Positions 12,690 through 26,900 of a stretch of DNA of 64,000 bases are shown in pieces. Source of the DNA: Sipunculus nudus (lineage: Eukaryota > Annelida > Sipuncula > Golfingiida > Sipunculidae); the NCBI GenBank assembly GCA_026874595.1, contig CM049310.1:28133058-28197057 (forward strand), in the 5' to 3' direction. A model generated the notes under the pieces. The model was not told where the DNA came from and did not search any database. It saw nothing but the letters and a program-made list of their open reading frames with translations. Within the stretch, counting starts at the first letter, position 1; every line of letters begins with the position of its first letter. The position numbers and the translations under genes were made by a program.

Positions 12690-14251
12690 TGTACTGCATA
12701 CTGAATATTCAATTCATTTGGTGTTTTATTACAGAAAGCAGGTATAAAGTTTTCTTGTTATTGTTGAAGTGTACAATGTTTAAATGTATTAGATGATGAT
12801 ATTGTTGATTACTCTAGCTTTACTGGAAATTAATTCATAGTCATGGTCAGTGCTGAAATAGAACACATTTTGATTCTGTTATATCAAAAAAGGTGTATGT
12901 TTCACTTGACAATTCATCAGGACACAATGTCAGGAGATTTAACTTGCCTTGAAATGTCTTTTTGACTCACACCATCATTATTACCACATTTATTTAGCAT
13001 GCAATTTATGGTTAGAATAAATTAATAAAAAAATTTTCTCTATTGCACTGGCTTAGAAAAAAATTTGAATCTATGTTGTACTGGTTTATGAAGATAATAA
13101 GTTCTTTATGTTGTGCTGGTTTATGAAGAAAATTGTTCTCAATGTTGTACTAGTTTATGAAGTATATATTTGTTTTGTTATTTCATTCTGTTCAGAGTAT
13201 TGATAATTGTATTATCTTTTATCAGTCCATCAGAAACACATTGCATTTTTCGTCTTTTTGTCAGTTGATATTTTGATACACATATATTGCATCAGACCTA
13301 CAGTGCATTGACATCAGTTAAATATATTTACAGATAGTCTTTTCTTGAAAATATCATTATTTTTATGTTTATATTTGTTATATTAATCAGTATGAGCAAT
13401 TCTCATGATAGTCACAGTCTTGATTATCAAATTAAGTCATAACTGTCACCACAAAGGTTTGAACACATGGACCCATATAAAATATAATAATGTATTACAG
13501 TTTATCTAATCAAAATCAAAACTGCTGATTAATGCGACACACACAGATAAAAGGGCAGACAAGTAGATTGATGTTAGGTGATCACAAATGTTAGGTATTT
13601 TTATTGAATAATGTAATCTATGAATCATTAAAACATTATAGTATGAGCATTATAGAAAAGCCATTATTTAAATGTTGTAAAAGACATTATGTCTCCCTGA
13701 TCCACAGGGATGGGGGTGTCAGTAAGGAGTTTACTGCTTATATTCATCTTTCAGTTATCTTAGTGTGCACTGCTTGAACAGCATGTAGAATTATGAATTC
13801 CTACTTTACAACTGGACCAAGCCAGAGGCCAAAAGGATATAAGAGCAGTTGAAGTCATATTGGTCATCATGAATAGGGTATATTGTCATTGAAGACGGTT
13901 TCAGGATTTTGTGGGAATACTGAACCGATGTGACCTGTATGACTGCTGACCAGCCTCATCCATTCTGCACTCTAGGACTATCTAATATCTGAATAATAAT
14001 ATGTCAAGTGTGTCACTAATCAGATTTAGCCACAAAGCAGACTTGTTCTGTACTGCCAAAATAGTTATATTTATATCAGGGGAAATTTCAGTGTATATTT
14101 TTATGAAAAGGTATGTCCCACAATGTGAATAGTATACATTTTATTTTTACACATTGATTTTACTATTTTATCTAGCTCAGCAATTCTGCACTAAGACTTT
14201 ATATGTTTTTATCTTGTTCACCATTCCTTAAGTTTTAATCTGACATTGTAG

Positions 14252-14252
<1 letters not shown>
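12690..14252. other. Intergenic, with a short degenerate repeat
   Basis: No gene seen. At about 13040-13165 three to four diverged ~40-bp units carry 'atgttgtactggtttatgaag'-like cores. The remainder is unstructured AT-rich sequence. Confidence 0.45.

Positions 14253-14326
<74 letters not shown>
14253..14326. repeat. (TA)n microsatellite
   Basis: About 36 uninterrupted TA dinucleotides. Confidence 0.98.
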
Positions 14327-14330
<4 letters not shown>

Positions 14331-16190
14331 TGCAAACTTATTTTTGAAAGATTATTTTCATATTTATAATTGAAGGAATTATTTTTTAAGTAATGATTTA
14401 AATATATCGCACTTGTTATGATTCAGGGCTGTGGAACAATAGAACAATGATTAATAGTTTGTATGTCACATTTTATGTCTTTCACTAATGGAACCAAATA
14501 AAGAATTTGATCTTCAGTATTCTGTGAGCCTTCATCAATGGAAAATGAATTCCCCCGTGCAGTCACATATTTCAGCAGACCAAGGATATCAACCTAGATA
14601 ATTATCTGGTCAACACTCTTTTTATTTCAAGGCCTTGATTATCACCATGTTGCACAAGCATTGATGTTTAAGTCAAGTTGAGTGGAGCCCCCTTTATGGT
14701 AACCACCTTGTAGCACGACCATGTTGCTATGACAACCACTTTTTTGGTTCCCACTGAGCATGAGGTGACTAATCACCCTGTAAGTGATCAAAAAGGTGTT
14801 CATGTCAGTGGCATTTTACTGTATTTCACAAATTTAACAACTGAATAAATAATTTCTTGCATTACAGTTCTTTTTTTAACATATGTCCTCTAATTTATAT
14901 TTAAATTATAGTAATAAAATATGCTGCTGACAGCAAGTTTAAGAAAAATGCATATATTTGTTTAAGAAAAAGAGTAAAAGCATTTGACCAAAGTGCACAT
15001 TTTGTTCAACATGCTTATCAATTAAAAAAAAAATCTCAAAGGGGAGAGCAACCACAAGATGCCAGCACTTTTGCCTAATCATTCTTGTGAGACCTCTGTA
15101 TTAAAATATTCTACAACTCCTTGTAAATCCATATTTATTCATACAAATTTCCTGTCCCTTAAAAACACCAGCTGTTTACACAACTGTACTTTGTCAACCA
15201 AAAACATTTTGATATGCAATATGATTAATGGATTAATGTCTATCCTATAAGTAGGAAAACCACATAACATCCAAATCAGCATGTCACAATGTGGAGATAA
15301 TGGTTCTATTCACATAATAACCAATATAAAACTAACAAACACCCCAAAATAATAACAGTTTGTTTCCATGTTGATCAACAGATTATGAAAGAAAATCAGT
15401 CTGTGTTGATGGTTATTTTTCCCAGAATAACAGAAAAAAATGAATGAATGTCAAAGTACACACTAACAAATTACCTCACATAATGTGTAACATGTACCAA
15501 GGTAATTTTCATACCATTGCCTGGTATCATTACATGTTTATAGTTACAGTCTGCCTCCCATTTTGTGCTTTGTGGACCCTGGACCAGAAACTTGTGACAA
15601 AGAATTGGTTTTATGCCTGTGATAACAAATTGACCTGTCATGTTTCAGAAAGAAAGCTTATTTGATGTTATGACTAATGTTTAAAGCAGCTATCACTGAG
15701 ACTGAACCAAACGACATGTACATTGGTATACCAAACAGGTTCACCTGTCCCATCCTGTAGGCAGCTCCAGAGAACCTTTGTCTCAAGAGCAAGGTGTGGC
15801 ATTGTGTGTATTGTGTGCTGACAGATAACCACTTGCTATCACATGTGGTCAACATAACTTAAGTTTTCAAACTGATGATTATGTACTTGGCAGTGATATT
15901 ATTTACATATATGACCTAGCTGTGTCGGCCTGGGTGGTGAGCCATCAGAATGAAAGGGGATTTCCTTGGGTTCAGATGGCTTTGTTATTATTGATAATAA
16001 AGGAGACATTCCTAAAATATTTGTTGTTAGAGCATCACTGATCAGCAGGTTACATCTTAAGTTCATGACTCAATACTGGAATTCTGTAAATTTACATGTA
16101 GCCAAACAAAAATTGAAATAGATTATTTTTCTCTGAGAACATGGTCAGTCCTCATTATATGCAGGTAAAGTCACAATACTGAAACCAGGG
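14327..16190. other. Intergenic, nothing recognised
   Basis: Short frames such as 15059-15250 and 15444-15665 have no recognisable domain or flanking splice pattern. No repeat family was identified. Confidence 0.45.
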
Positions 16191-16195
16191 TTGTT

Positions 16196-17045
16196 ACCAG
16201 AGGATGCTGGTGTAATGGTCAGGGAACTGGTCCTGTAACCAGAGGGCCATGGTGTATAATGGTCAGGGCACAGGTCCTGTAGCCAGAGGGTGGTGGTGTA
16301 ATGGTCAGGGCACAGGTCCTGTAACCAAAGGGTGGAGGTGTAATGGTCAGGGCACAGGTCCTGTAGCCAGAGGGTGGTGGTGTAATGGTCAGGGCACAGG
16401 TCCTGTAGCCAGAGGGTGGTGGTGTAATGGTCAGGGCACAGGTCCTGTAACCAGAGGGTGGTGGTGTAATGGTCAGGGCACAGGTCCTGTAGCCAGAGGG
16501 TGGTGGTGTAATGGTCAGGGCACAGGTCCTGTTACCAGAGGGTGCAGTAATGATCAGGTCACTGGTCCTGTAACCAGAGGGTGGTGGTGTAATGGTCAGG
16601 GCACTGGTCCTGTAGCCAGAGGGTGGTGGTGTAATGGTCAGGGCACAGGTCCTGTAGCCAGAGGGTGGTGGTGTAATGGTCAGGGCAATGGTCCTGTAGC
16701 CAGAGGGTGGTGGTGTAATGGTCAGGGCAATGGTCCTGTAGCCAGAGGGTGGTGGTGTAATGGTCAGGGCAAAGGTCCTGTAGCCAGAGGGTGGTGGTGT
16801 AATGGTCAGGGCACAGGTCCTGTAGCCAGAGCGTGGTGGTGTAATGGTCACGGCACTGGTTCTGTAGCCAGAGGGTGGTGGTGTAATGGTCAGGGCAATG
16901 GTCCTATAGCCAGAGGGTGGTGGTGTAATGGTCAGGGCACAGGTCCTGTAGCCAGAGGGTGGTGGTGTAATGGTCAGGGCACAGGTCCTGTAGCCAGAGG
17001 GTGGTGGTGTAATGGTCAGGGCACAGGTCCTGTAATCTTAGGGTG
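16196..17045. repeat. 42-bp minisatellite, about 20 copies, open on both strands
   Basis: The unit contains GGGTGGTGGTGTAATGGTCA followed by gggcacaggtcctgtagccaga. Because 42 is a multiple of three and the unit lacks stops in one frame of each strand, long frames exist on + (16249-17154, a 14-residue repeat rich in Gly and Trp) and on - (16219-16851, repeating TITPPPSGYRT). Neither has splice sites, unique flanking coding sequence or any known domain, so I treat both as by-products. Confidence 0.95.
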
Positions 17046-17254
17046 GTGTGTTATCTTTAGGGCACTTCTGCCCCTGGTAGCAGGATATATATTTTTACTC
17101 GCAACAACAAAACCATCAACATACCATCAGGAATTACAGCATACCAGGCAGTAAGCAGTATCTTTATCTTGTCAAGTTATGAAACATATGATGAATTACA
17201 CCTGTTAAAATGTATGTATCCTGACAAACCACAGCATTAAAATGAAGTCCCGAT

Positions 17255-18545
17255 GCTGACTTTTTTGCAACAGTTACTCAGGCAAGACATGACATTCATA
17301 GTGCCACAGTTATTCAGGCAAGAGACAGCCTTGAGAGTACCCCAGTTACTCAGGCAAGACATGGCCTTCAGAGTGCTAAGAATACTCTGGCAAGACACAG
17401 CCTTTAGAGTACCCCAGTTACTCAGGCAAGACATCGCCTTCAGAGTGCAACAGTTACTCAGGTAAGACACGGCCTTTAGAGTACCCCATTTACTTAGGCA
17501 AGACATGGCATTCAGAGTGCCACTGTTACTCAGGCAAGACACAGCAGAGCCTTCATAGTGCCACAGTTATTCAGGCAAGACACAGCCTTTAGAGTACCAA
17601 AATTACTCAGGCAAGACATGGCATTCAGAGTGCTAAGGTTACTCTGGCAAGACACTGCCCCTTAGAATACCACAGTTACTCAGGAAAGTCACAGCCTTCA
17701 GAGTACGGCAGTTACCCAGGCAAGACATGGTCTTCAGAGTGCTATGGTTTCTCTGGCAAGACATGGCCTTCAGAGTGCTAAGATTATTCTGGCAAGACAG
17801 CCTTTCGAGTACCACAGTTACTCAGGAAAGGCACAGTCTTCAGAGTACCGCAGTTACTCAGGAAAGGCACAGCCTTCAGAGTACTGCAGTAACTCAGGCA
17901 AGACATGGCATTCAGAGTGCTAAGGTTATTCTGGCAAGACACTGCTCCTTAGAGTACCACAGTTACTCAGGAAAGACACAGCCTTCAGAGTACCGTAGTT
18001 ACCCAGGCAAGACATGGTCTTCAGAGTGCTATGGTTACTCTGGCAAGACACAGCCTTTAGAGTGCCCCAGTTACTCAGGCAAGACACGGCCTTCAGAGTG
18101 CTAAGGTTACTCTGGCAAGACACAGCCCCTGAGAGTACCATTTACTCAGGAAAGGCACAGCCTTATGAGTACCACAGTTACTCGGACAAGACATGGTATT
18201 CAGAGTGCTAAGGTTACTCTGGCAAGACACTGCCTCTTAGAGTACCACAGTTAATCAGGAAAGGCACAGCCTTCAGAGTACCACAGTTACCAAGGCAAGA
18301 CACAGCCTTCAGAGTGCTAAGGTTACTCTGGCAAGACACAGCCCTTTAGAGTACCAGTTACTCGGGAAAGGCACAGCCTTCTGAGTACCACAATTATCAA
18401 GGCAAGACATGGCCTTCAGAGTGCCAGTTACTCAGGCAAGACATGGTCTTTAGAGTGCCAGTTACTCAGGCAAGACATGGTCTTTAGAGTGCCACAGTTA
18501 CTCAGGCATGACACAACCTTTAGAGTGCCATGGTTACTCTAAATG
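17255..18545 (+). repeat. 36-bp tandem array, left arm of an inverted pair
   Basis: Units are built on GTTACTCAGGCAAGACATGG followed by ccttcagagtgccaca. Variants ending ctaaggttactctggcaag and taccacagttactcaggaaag recur in a partly regular order. The array at 20600-21890 carries the same unit on the opposite strand. Confidence 0.95.
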
Positions 18546-19510
18546 GTTAAAGTTGTATAGAATCACATATATTCAAATTTACCCATCCATGACACAACAC
18601 CCTACCATGCATTACACATTTTACCCACAACACAGTAAAACACTAGACCTCATGGTTTTCTATGGTTCATGTTAGATTTTAAATATAGCAAAATGTATAT
18701 GATTGTCCATTTGTTTTAATGTTAATGATTGTTGTTTTGTTTTTTTAATTTTAACATCCGTGCTCAACTGATAAGTGATAAACTGCCGTTGTTTATAACC
18801 ATGTTAACTCAGAAACAATTGACAAAAGTGATATTTTTAATTCTTGATCATGGATAATCCAGTAGTGTTTGGATATTTTTTAAATGTTTTTGGCAAAGTG
18901 CAAAGTGAAAAACTGAGCGCTGTTATATAACCCTGATGCATCAGCAGTTGGAAGGTTAAGTTTGATTTATGGATAATACAGCAGATAAAACATCCAGTAA
19001 AAGCAGGATGCATATGTTTTTGTGTTGGTGATCTGACATCGTTCAGTGTGGGGATATGAAGGTTGCATGGAGCTTCTGGTAGTTAAACAATTGGTCATGT
19101 TTTTACAGCTGATCTAGTTCCCTGACACTTGGTCAATGAGGATGAAGCTGGTGACCAAGTAACCTTGTACAAAACATCCAGGGCTGAAGCAGCAGTGACC
19201 TGGGTTTGATGGCTGCATGCATGCTTGTTGATAAACACTGTACTGGTACATAAAATCTGTCCCATTTCTCACGTTATGATCTGGAATATGGGATGGAGAT
19301 GTCAGTGTTATTGAGATTTGTATGACCTTCAGTCAGGATTTTCACCCGATCATTCAGGACCATGCAGGGCCAAGGTCTTGACCACAGTTGGTGCCCCTTT
19401 CACCCCAAGTGAAAAATAAAGTCCCATTTGTGTTTGTTTACTGGTGCAGCTGCATATGTGCTGTAATGCTGGTATATACAGCATTTCACTGTTTGTGTTC
19501 TGGCTTGGAG
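18546..19510. other. Unique loop sequence between inverted arrays (left part)
   Basis: No open frame, RNA gene or recognised element. AT-rich sequence. Confidence 0.4.
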
Positions 19511-19519
19511 CATGATGGA

Positions 19520-20215
19520 CAGATGTTTATCAGTAATAATAAAAATAATAACTAGAATATATGTAGTGGACAAGCAACTACGTGTATCTGCCAAAAGCAA
19601 TGGACGTCTGTCATGTAAACATGATTGTAGGTGGTGCCACCTGTCATTTGAACAAGAAAGCTATCTCAGATGTATACACATGCAAAATTTCAGGTGGATC
19701 AGTCAAACAACTGCCAATTCAGAGTAATTTTTACCCCAGACAGACAAACAGATGGACAACATGCAGGTGGCACCACCAGTTATGTGTATGATAAAGAGCT
19801 ATGTTAGATTTATACACATGCGAAATTTCAGGCCAACATGTCAAACCAGTCCTGAGATATTAGCATGGATTTCTGCAGCATAAACATGAATGTAGGTGGC
19901 ACCACCTGTCATATGAACAAGAAACCTATCCAAGATGTATACAGATGCAAAATTTCAAGCTCTGATAAGTCTAACCACTGCAGAGATATGAGTGATTTTA
20001 ACCCAAGGCAGACAAACAGATAGATGCTGTGCAAAGATGGTTGTAGGTGGCACCACACATTTGGTGCATAATATGAAGCTATCCAAGAGCTACACTCATG
20101 CAAAAATTCAGCCTTATTGGTCAAATGTGTCCCAAGATATGTGCATATATGTGTGAAAACAGACACACAGATGGACTCTTTGCAGAGAAGAAAGGTCAGA
20201 GGTCAACCCTAAAAG
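19520..20215. repeat. Dispersed repeat, ~130-150-bp degenerate units with palindromic core
   Basis: Four units carry GTAGGTGGCACCACCTGTC-like cores (about 19628, 19763, 19890 and 20043). These are followed by 'ctatccaagatgtatacacatgcaaaatttcaggcc' and 'agacaaacagatgga' segments. The core AGGTGGCACCACCT is palindromic around GGCACC/GGTGCC. The same family reappears at 56540-56950 and 58390-58770. Confidence 0.75.
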
Positions 20216-20599
20216 AGGGCGCAGAGGTTCACATGTGACCCCATCTTAATTCTGAGTTTCATAAAATTCCATTTGGTGGTTTCTCTGGAAACCTTTGCAG
20301 CTGTGGTGGGCTGAAAACATATTCTCTGCAAAACTCTGTTTTGGCGGATACAATAATAATAATGGATCATATTTTAACTTGCCGAAAGGTCTTATTACCT
20401 GCTCTAAGACACCCATGTGTTTGTATCCACATACACAGCACAAAATCAAGAACAAAAGAGATCTAAACCCTGTTACCCTCTCCATATGCCCATGGTCCGT
20501 ATCTTTATCTCTTTCTGCTCCAGAAGTCATATGACATCACAGTGAATCTGAAGTTCTATGGAGATTTCACCTGTTGCTTTGCTTGTTTGGTGGAGATTG

Positions 20600-21890
20600 A
20601 ACTCTGATGGCCAAGTCTTGCCTGAGTGACAGTGGAACTCTGAAGGCTGTGTCTTGCCGGAGTAAGTGTGGCACCCTGAAGGCCATGTCTTGCCTGAGTA
20701 ACTGTGGAACTCTGAAGGCTATGTCTTGCCTGAGTCACTGTGGCACTCTGAAGGCCATGTCTTGCTTGGGTCACTGTGGCACTCTGAAGGCCATGTCTTG
20801 CCTGAGTCACTGTGACACTCTGAAGGCCATCTGAAGGCCATGTCTTGCCTGAGTCACTGTGGTACTCTGAAGGCTGTGTCTTGCCCAAGTCACTGTGGCA
20901 CTCTGAAGGCCATGTCTTGCTTGAGTCACTGTTGCACTCTGAAGGCCATGTCTTGCCTGAGTCACTGTGGCACTCTGAAAGCCATGTCCTGCCTGGGTTA
21001 CTCTGGAGGCCATGTCTTGCCTGAGTCACTGTGGTAATCTGAAGGCCATGTCTTGCCTGGGTCAATGTGGTAATCTTAAGGCCATGTCTTGCCTGAGTCA
21101 CTGTGGCACTCTAAAGGCCATGTCTTGCCTTAGTATCACTGGGGCACTCTGAAAGGCCATGTCTTGCATGAGTGACTGTGGCACTCTGAAGGCCATGTCG
21201 TGCCTAAGTAACTCTGAAGGCAATGTCTTGCCTGAGTAACTGTGGTACTCTGTAGGCTTTGTCTTGCCTGAGTTATGTGGCACTCTGAAGGCCATGTCTT
21301 GTCTGAGTCACTGTGGCACTCTGAAGGCCATGTCTTTCCTGAGTCACTGTGGTACTCTGAAGGCCATGTCTTGTCTGAGTCACTGTGGCACTCTGAAGGC
21401 CATGTCTTTCCTGAGTCACTGTGGCACTCTGAAGGCCATGTCTTGCCTGAGTAACTCTGAAGGCTGTGTCTTGCCTGAGTCACTGTGGCCTTCTGAAGGC
21501 CATGTCTTGCCTGAGTCACTGTAAAGGCCATGTCTTGCCTGAGTCACTGTGGCACTCTGAAGGCCATTTCTTGCCTGAGTCTCTGTGGCACTCTGAAGGC
21601 CATGTCTTGTCTGAGTAACCGTTGCACTTTGAGTATCTGTGGTACTCTGAAGGTCATGCCCTGCCTGAGTAACTCTGTGTCTTGCCTGAGTCACTGTGGC
21701 CTTCTGAAGACCATGTCTTGCCTGAGTCACTGTGAAGGCCATGTCTTGCCTGAGTCACTGTGGCACTCTGAAGGCCATTTCTTGCTTGAGTCTCTGTGGC
21801 ACTCTGAAGGCCATGTCTTGTCTGAGTAACCGTTGCACTTTGAGTATCTGTGGTACTCTGAAGGCCATGTCTTGCCTGAGTAACCGTGCA
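20600..21890 (-). repeat. 36-bp tandem array, right arm of an inverted pair
   Basis: Units read CTGAAGGCCATGTCTTGCCT followed by gagtcactgtggcact, the reverse complement of the 17255-18545 unit. Most units here have GTGACTCAGG (on the minus strand) where the left arm has GTTACTCAGG, so the two arms have homogenised separately. A ~215-bp block (about 21447-21657) is repeated at about 21662-21882. Frames on both strands are periodicity artefacts. Confidence 0.95.
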
Positions 21891-23960
21891 AATTATTGAT
21901 CCAATAAACAAGTATGGAAATAAATTCTTTTTTCAGTTGGTTGGTTAGCAACCCTCATGTTGCCCATCAAAAAGAGGGGGGGGGGGGAACGTCCCATCAA
22001 TGTGTGCTTTTTTTATCATTAGCTACAAAAGATTCAGTGGGCTTTTAAGCTATTAAGCTATACTATAATTGGAACATTAATCTTTCCCTGAATTAAATAA
22101 ATAATATAACATAGTCCCCTCTTCAGTGATAATCCTCTTATATAGTTATAAGGCCCCTTGATTCTTATTACCTCAACCCCACACCCAACACCTATAAAAA
22201 ATAACTTCACAGAATATAGTTTGTGTCACTTTGCATGGAATTTATCCACATGATAAAATATCATTACCATACTATACAGTATTATAAGTTTATAACGCTA
22301 CAATCATGTGAAGCACTGATCCCAATCGCAGATAACAATATCCCCTACTAACCTGTCACATAGTACAGGCATACACATGATAAATCCCTGTCAGTGTATC
22401 ATGCACATGCTGTGTGATACCAAATGTATGTAATCATTAGTAAAATAACCACAGATATCCCCTGTAACCTTCCTGTACATATCCTTTATACTGGTGACCT
22501 TGCACTGAAACATCCTCATGTATAAAATAATTGCTAATTTGCATATAATGGCTCGGGTCATTTAGGGGTCAGAATCTAATCCTTGGTGCAGATGTCAGCT
22601 GTGTGATGAACCAAATCTGTGTAAAAACCTGAGCAACTGAGGAAGTTAAGACATTATATGTTTCTTCTCTAGTATACAAGACTCATCACAAATACCTTCA
22701 CACATTATCAAAGTATCAAATCTTTTAATGACTTCACATGCAGAGTTATAATTGGACAATAAAGGAAGCATAGTCATAGATGGTATTTAACAAAATAACA
22801 TTAATAAAGAAATTAAACAAAAATATTGTGAGTCACTTGTTTTCCTGTAAAACATACATTATGCAAACCATCAAAATTCTGTTTGTTAAGTTATTTATGG
22901 GTATACACTGATGGAAGAACTAATTATTGAAACTGGCTGAATAAATATGTGCAGAATTAATAGGATTACACTTTAATAGGTCAGGGGAGAATATTTATGG
23001 GGTCATCAAGTCCATGCAACCAGCAATTTTGGTCATTTTTGGAAGGTCTGACAGTAATCAGGCGACCACAAACACGTCAGTCTGCCAGGACAGCAGTCAA
23101 GCAGGTAGACAGGAAATATATGACTGACAGCACGCATGCTCTCCTAACAGTCCCCCCTGGCTACCTCTCAAATACATTTTGTGATAGTACCTTATAATTA
23201 TATAAATGCATCAGTACTTACAAATTTTGGCTGAAACAGCTTTGTTTCAAAGTTTGTACTCAAGGCAGCTAGTGAATCTTTCTATACTTACCTTGCTCAA
23301 ACATAGAGTACTCTATGTGTTAATAATTAAACTTGCACTACCATACTAATACTGTATTATGCTCAATGATGGTTCAACACAGAGGAAGAATACACAGCTG
23401 TTTACCTTATGTAACACCAAAGGAATTCCATTATCCGAACAATGATGTTCTTACTCTTTTTACCTCATTTACCATTTACTCAAGTTCATCCTATTTTTGA
23501 TAATTTTACTGAAGTTTCTTTTTTGTTACATGTAATTTGATGAAAAAATTGACATTCATATGACAGATTAGTTTGACTTTACAATGAACTCAACCAATGT
23601 CCCAGATTGAATCAGATCAGTCTAAGTTGATGATACGTCAGCCCGATAGTTTAAGCATACCATCTTCCTTTTAACATATTTGACCTAATTTTTTAAGGAT
23701 GCCTTATTTAAATGCAATAAGGAGACATAAACATTATCAGTACCTACAAGGATGTAAGTGGATTGCTCTACCTGGAAGTTATCTAGTTTCTATAAAGGAG
23801 AAAATGAATCAAAAGGAATTAACAAAAGTTTCTGTCAGAACTGTAGTGTAAAAAAAATATCTTATTAGGCTTATTTTGGTAATGGGGGGGGGGGGACTAG
23901 ACATTTTCTTTCACTTTATTAAAACTTATCTTGTGCCTTAGATATAACTGTGTTAAATAC
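21891..23960. other. Intergenic, nothing recognised
   Basis: AT-rich. It contains two long G homopolymers (near 21977 and 23884). The frame at 22997-23197 has no domain. No gene can be supported. Confidence 0.45.
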
Positions 23961-23965
23961 AATCT

Positions 23966-26900
23966 TAAGGCATATGCATGTTTACCATCTTATTTACAAG
24001 TTTTTTTAGGCATATACATGTTTAACATCTTATTTACAAGTTTTAAAGGCATATACATGGTTACCATATGATTTACAAGTTTTAATGCAAATACATGGTT
24101 ACCATATGATTTACAAGTTTTAAAGGCATATACATGGTTACCATATGATTTACAAGTTTTAAAGGCATATACATGGTTACCATATGATTTACAAGTTTTA
24201 ATGCATATACATGGTTACCATATGATTTACAAGTTTTAATGCATATACATGGTTACCATATGATTTACAAGTTTTAATGCATATACATGGTTAACATCTC
24301 ATTTACAAGTTTTAAAGGCATATACATGGTTACCATATGATTTACAAGTTTTAATGCATATACATGGTTACCATATGATTTACAAGTTTTAATGCATATA
24401 CATGGTTAACATCTCATTTACAAGTTTTGAAGGCATATACATGGTTACCATATGATTTACAAGTTTTAATGCATATACATGGTTACCATATGATTTACAA
24501 GTTTTAATGCATATACATGGTTAACATCTCATTTACAAGTTTTAAAGGCATATACATGGTTACCATATGATTTACAAGTTTTAATGCATATACATGGTTA
24601 CCATATGATTTACAAGTTTTAAAGGCATATACATGGTTACCATATGATTTACAAGTTTTAATGCATATACATGGTTACCATATGATTTACAAGTTTTAAT
24701 GCATATACATGGTTAACATCTCATTTACAAGTTTTAAAGGCATATACATGGTTACCATATGATTTACAAGTTTTGAAGGCATATACATGGTTACCATATG
24801 ATTTACAAGTTTTAAAGGCATATACATGGTTACCATATGATTTACAAGTTTTAATGCATATACATGGTTACCATATGATTTACAAGTTTTAATGCATATA
24901 CATGGTTAACATCTCATTTACAAGTTTTAAAGGCATATACATGGTTACCATATGATTTACAAGTTTTAATGCATATACATGGTTACCATATGATTTACAA
25001 GTTTTAATGCATATACATGGTTAACATCTCATTTACAAGTTTTAAAGGCATATACATGGTTACCATATGATTTACAAGTTTTAATGCATATACATGGTTA
25101 CCATATGATTTACAAGTTTTAAAGGCATATACATGGTTACCATATGATTTACAAGTTTTAATGCATATACATGGTTACCATATGATTTACAAGTTTTAAT
25201 GCAACTACATGGTTACCATATGATTTACAAGTTTTAATGCATATACATGGTTAACATCTTATTTACAAGTTTTAAAGGCATATACATGGTTACCATATGA
25301 TTTACAAGTTTTAATGCAAATACATGGTTACCATATGATTTACAAGTTTTAATGCATATACATGGTTACCATATGATTTACAAGTTTTAATGCATATACA
25401 TGGTTACCATATGATTTACAAGTTTTAATGCATATACATGGTTACCATATGATTTACAAGTTTTAATGCATATACATGGTTACCATATGATTTACAAGTT
25501 TTAATGCATATACATGGTTAACATCTCATTTACAAGTTTTAATGCATATACATGGTTACCATATGATTTACAAGTTTTAATGCATATACATGGTTAACAT
25601 CTCATTTACAAGTTTTGAAGGCATATACATGGTTACCATATGATTTACAAGTTTTAATGCATATACATGGTTACCATATGATTAACAAGTTTTAATGCAT
25701 ATACATGGTTAACATCTCATTTACAAGTTTTAAAGGCATATACATGGTTACCATATGATTTACAAGTTTTAATGCATATACATGGTTACCATATGATTTA
25801 CAAGTTTTAAAGGCATATACATGGTTAACATCTCATTTACAAGTTTTAAAGGCATATACATGGTTACCATATGATTTACAAGTTTTAATGCATATACATG
25901 GTTACCATATGATTTACAAGTTTTAATCCATATACATGGTTAACATCTCATTTACAAGTTTTAAAGGCATATACATGGTTACCATATGATTTACAAGTTT
26001 TAATGCATATACATGGTTACCATATGATTTACAAGTTTTAAAGGCATATACATGGTTACCATATGATTTACAAGTTTTAATGCATATACATGGTTACCAT
26101 ATGATTTACAAGTTTTAATGCATATACATGGTTACCATATGATTTACAAGTTTTAATGCATATACATGGTTAACATCTCATTTACAAGTTTTAAAGGCAT
26201 ATACATGGTTACCATATGATTTACAAGTTTTAATGCATATACATGGTTACCATATGATTTACAAGTTTTAATGCATATACATGGTTACCATATGATTTAC
26301 AAGTTTTAATGCATATACATGGTTACCATATGATTTACAAGTTTTAATGCATATACATGGTTACCATATGATTTACAAGTTTTAATGCATATACATGGTT
26401 ACCATATGATTTACAAGTTTTAATGCATATACATGGTTAACATCTCATTTACAAGTTTTAAAGGCATATACATGGTTACCATATGATTTACAAGTTTTAA
26501 TGCATATACATGGTTAACATCTCATTTACAAGTTTTAAAGGCATATACATGGTTACCATATGATTTACAAGTTTTAATGCATATACATGGTTACCATATG
26601 ATTTACAAGTTTTAATGCATATACATGGTTAACATCTCATTTACAAGTTTTAAAGGCATATACATGGTTACCATATGATTTACAAGTTTTAATGCATATA
26701 CATGGTTACCATATGATTTACAAGTTTTAAAGGCATATACATGGTTACCATATGATTTACAAGTTTTAATGCATATACATGGTTACCATATGATTTACAA
26801 GTTTTAAAGGCATATACATGGTTACCATATGATTTACAAGTTTTAATGCATATACATGGTTACCATATGATTTACAAGTTTTAATGCATATACATGGTTA

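Noticed and set aside
16219-17154. Long repetitive open frames on both strands as genes
   Set aside because: They follow from a stop-free 42-bp unit; no splice sites, domains or unique coding flank.
17237-18211. Several 65-125-codon frames in the left 36-bp array
   Set aside because: Period of 36 bp keeps frames open on both strands; the peptides are simple repeats.
20556-21951. Frames up to 181 codons in the right 36-bp array
   Set aside because: Same periodicity artefact as the left arm.
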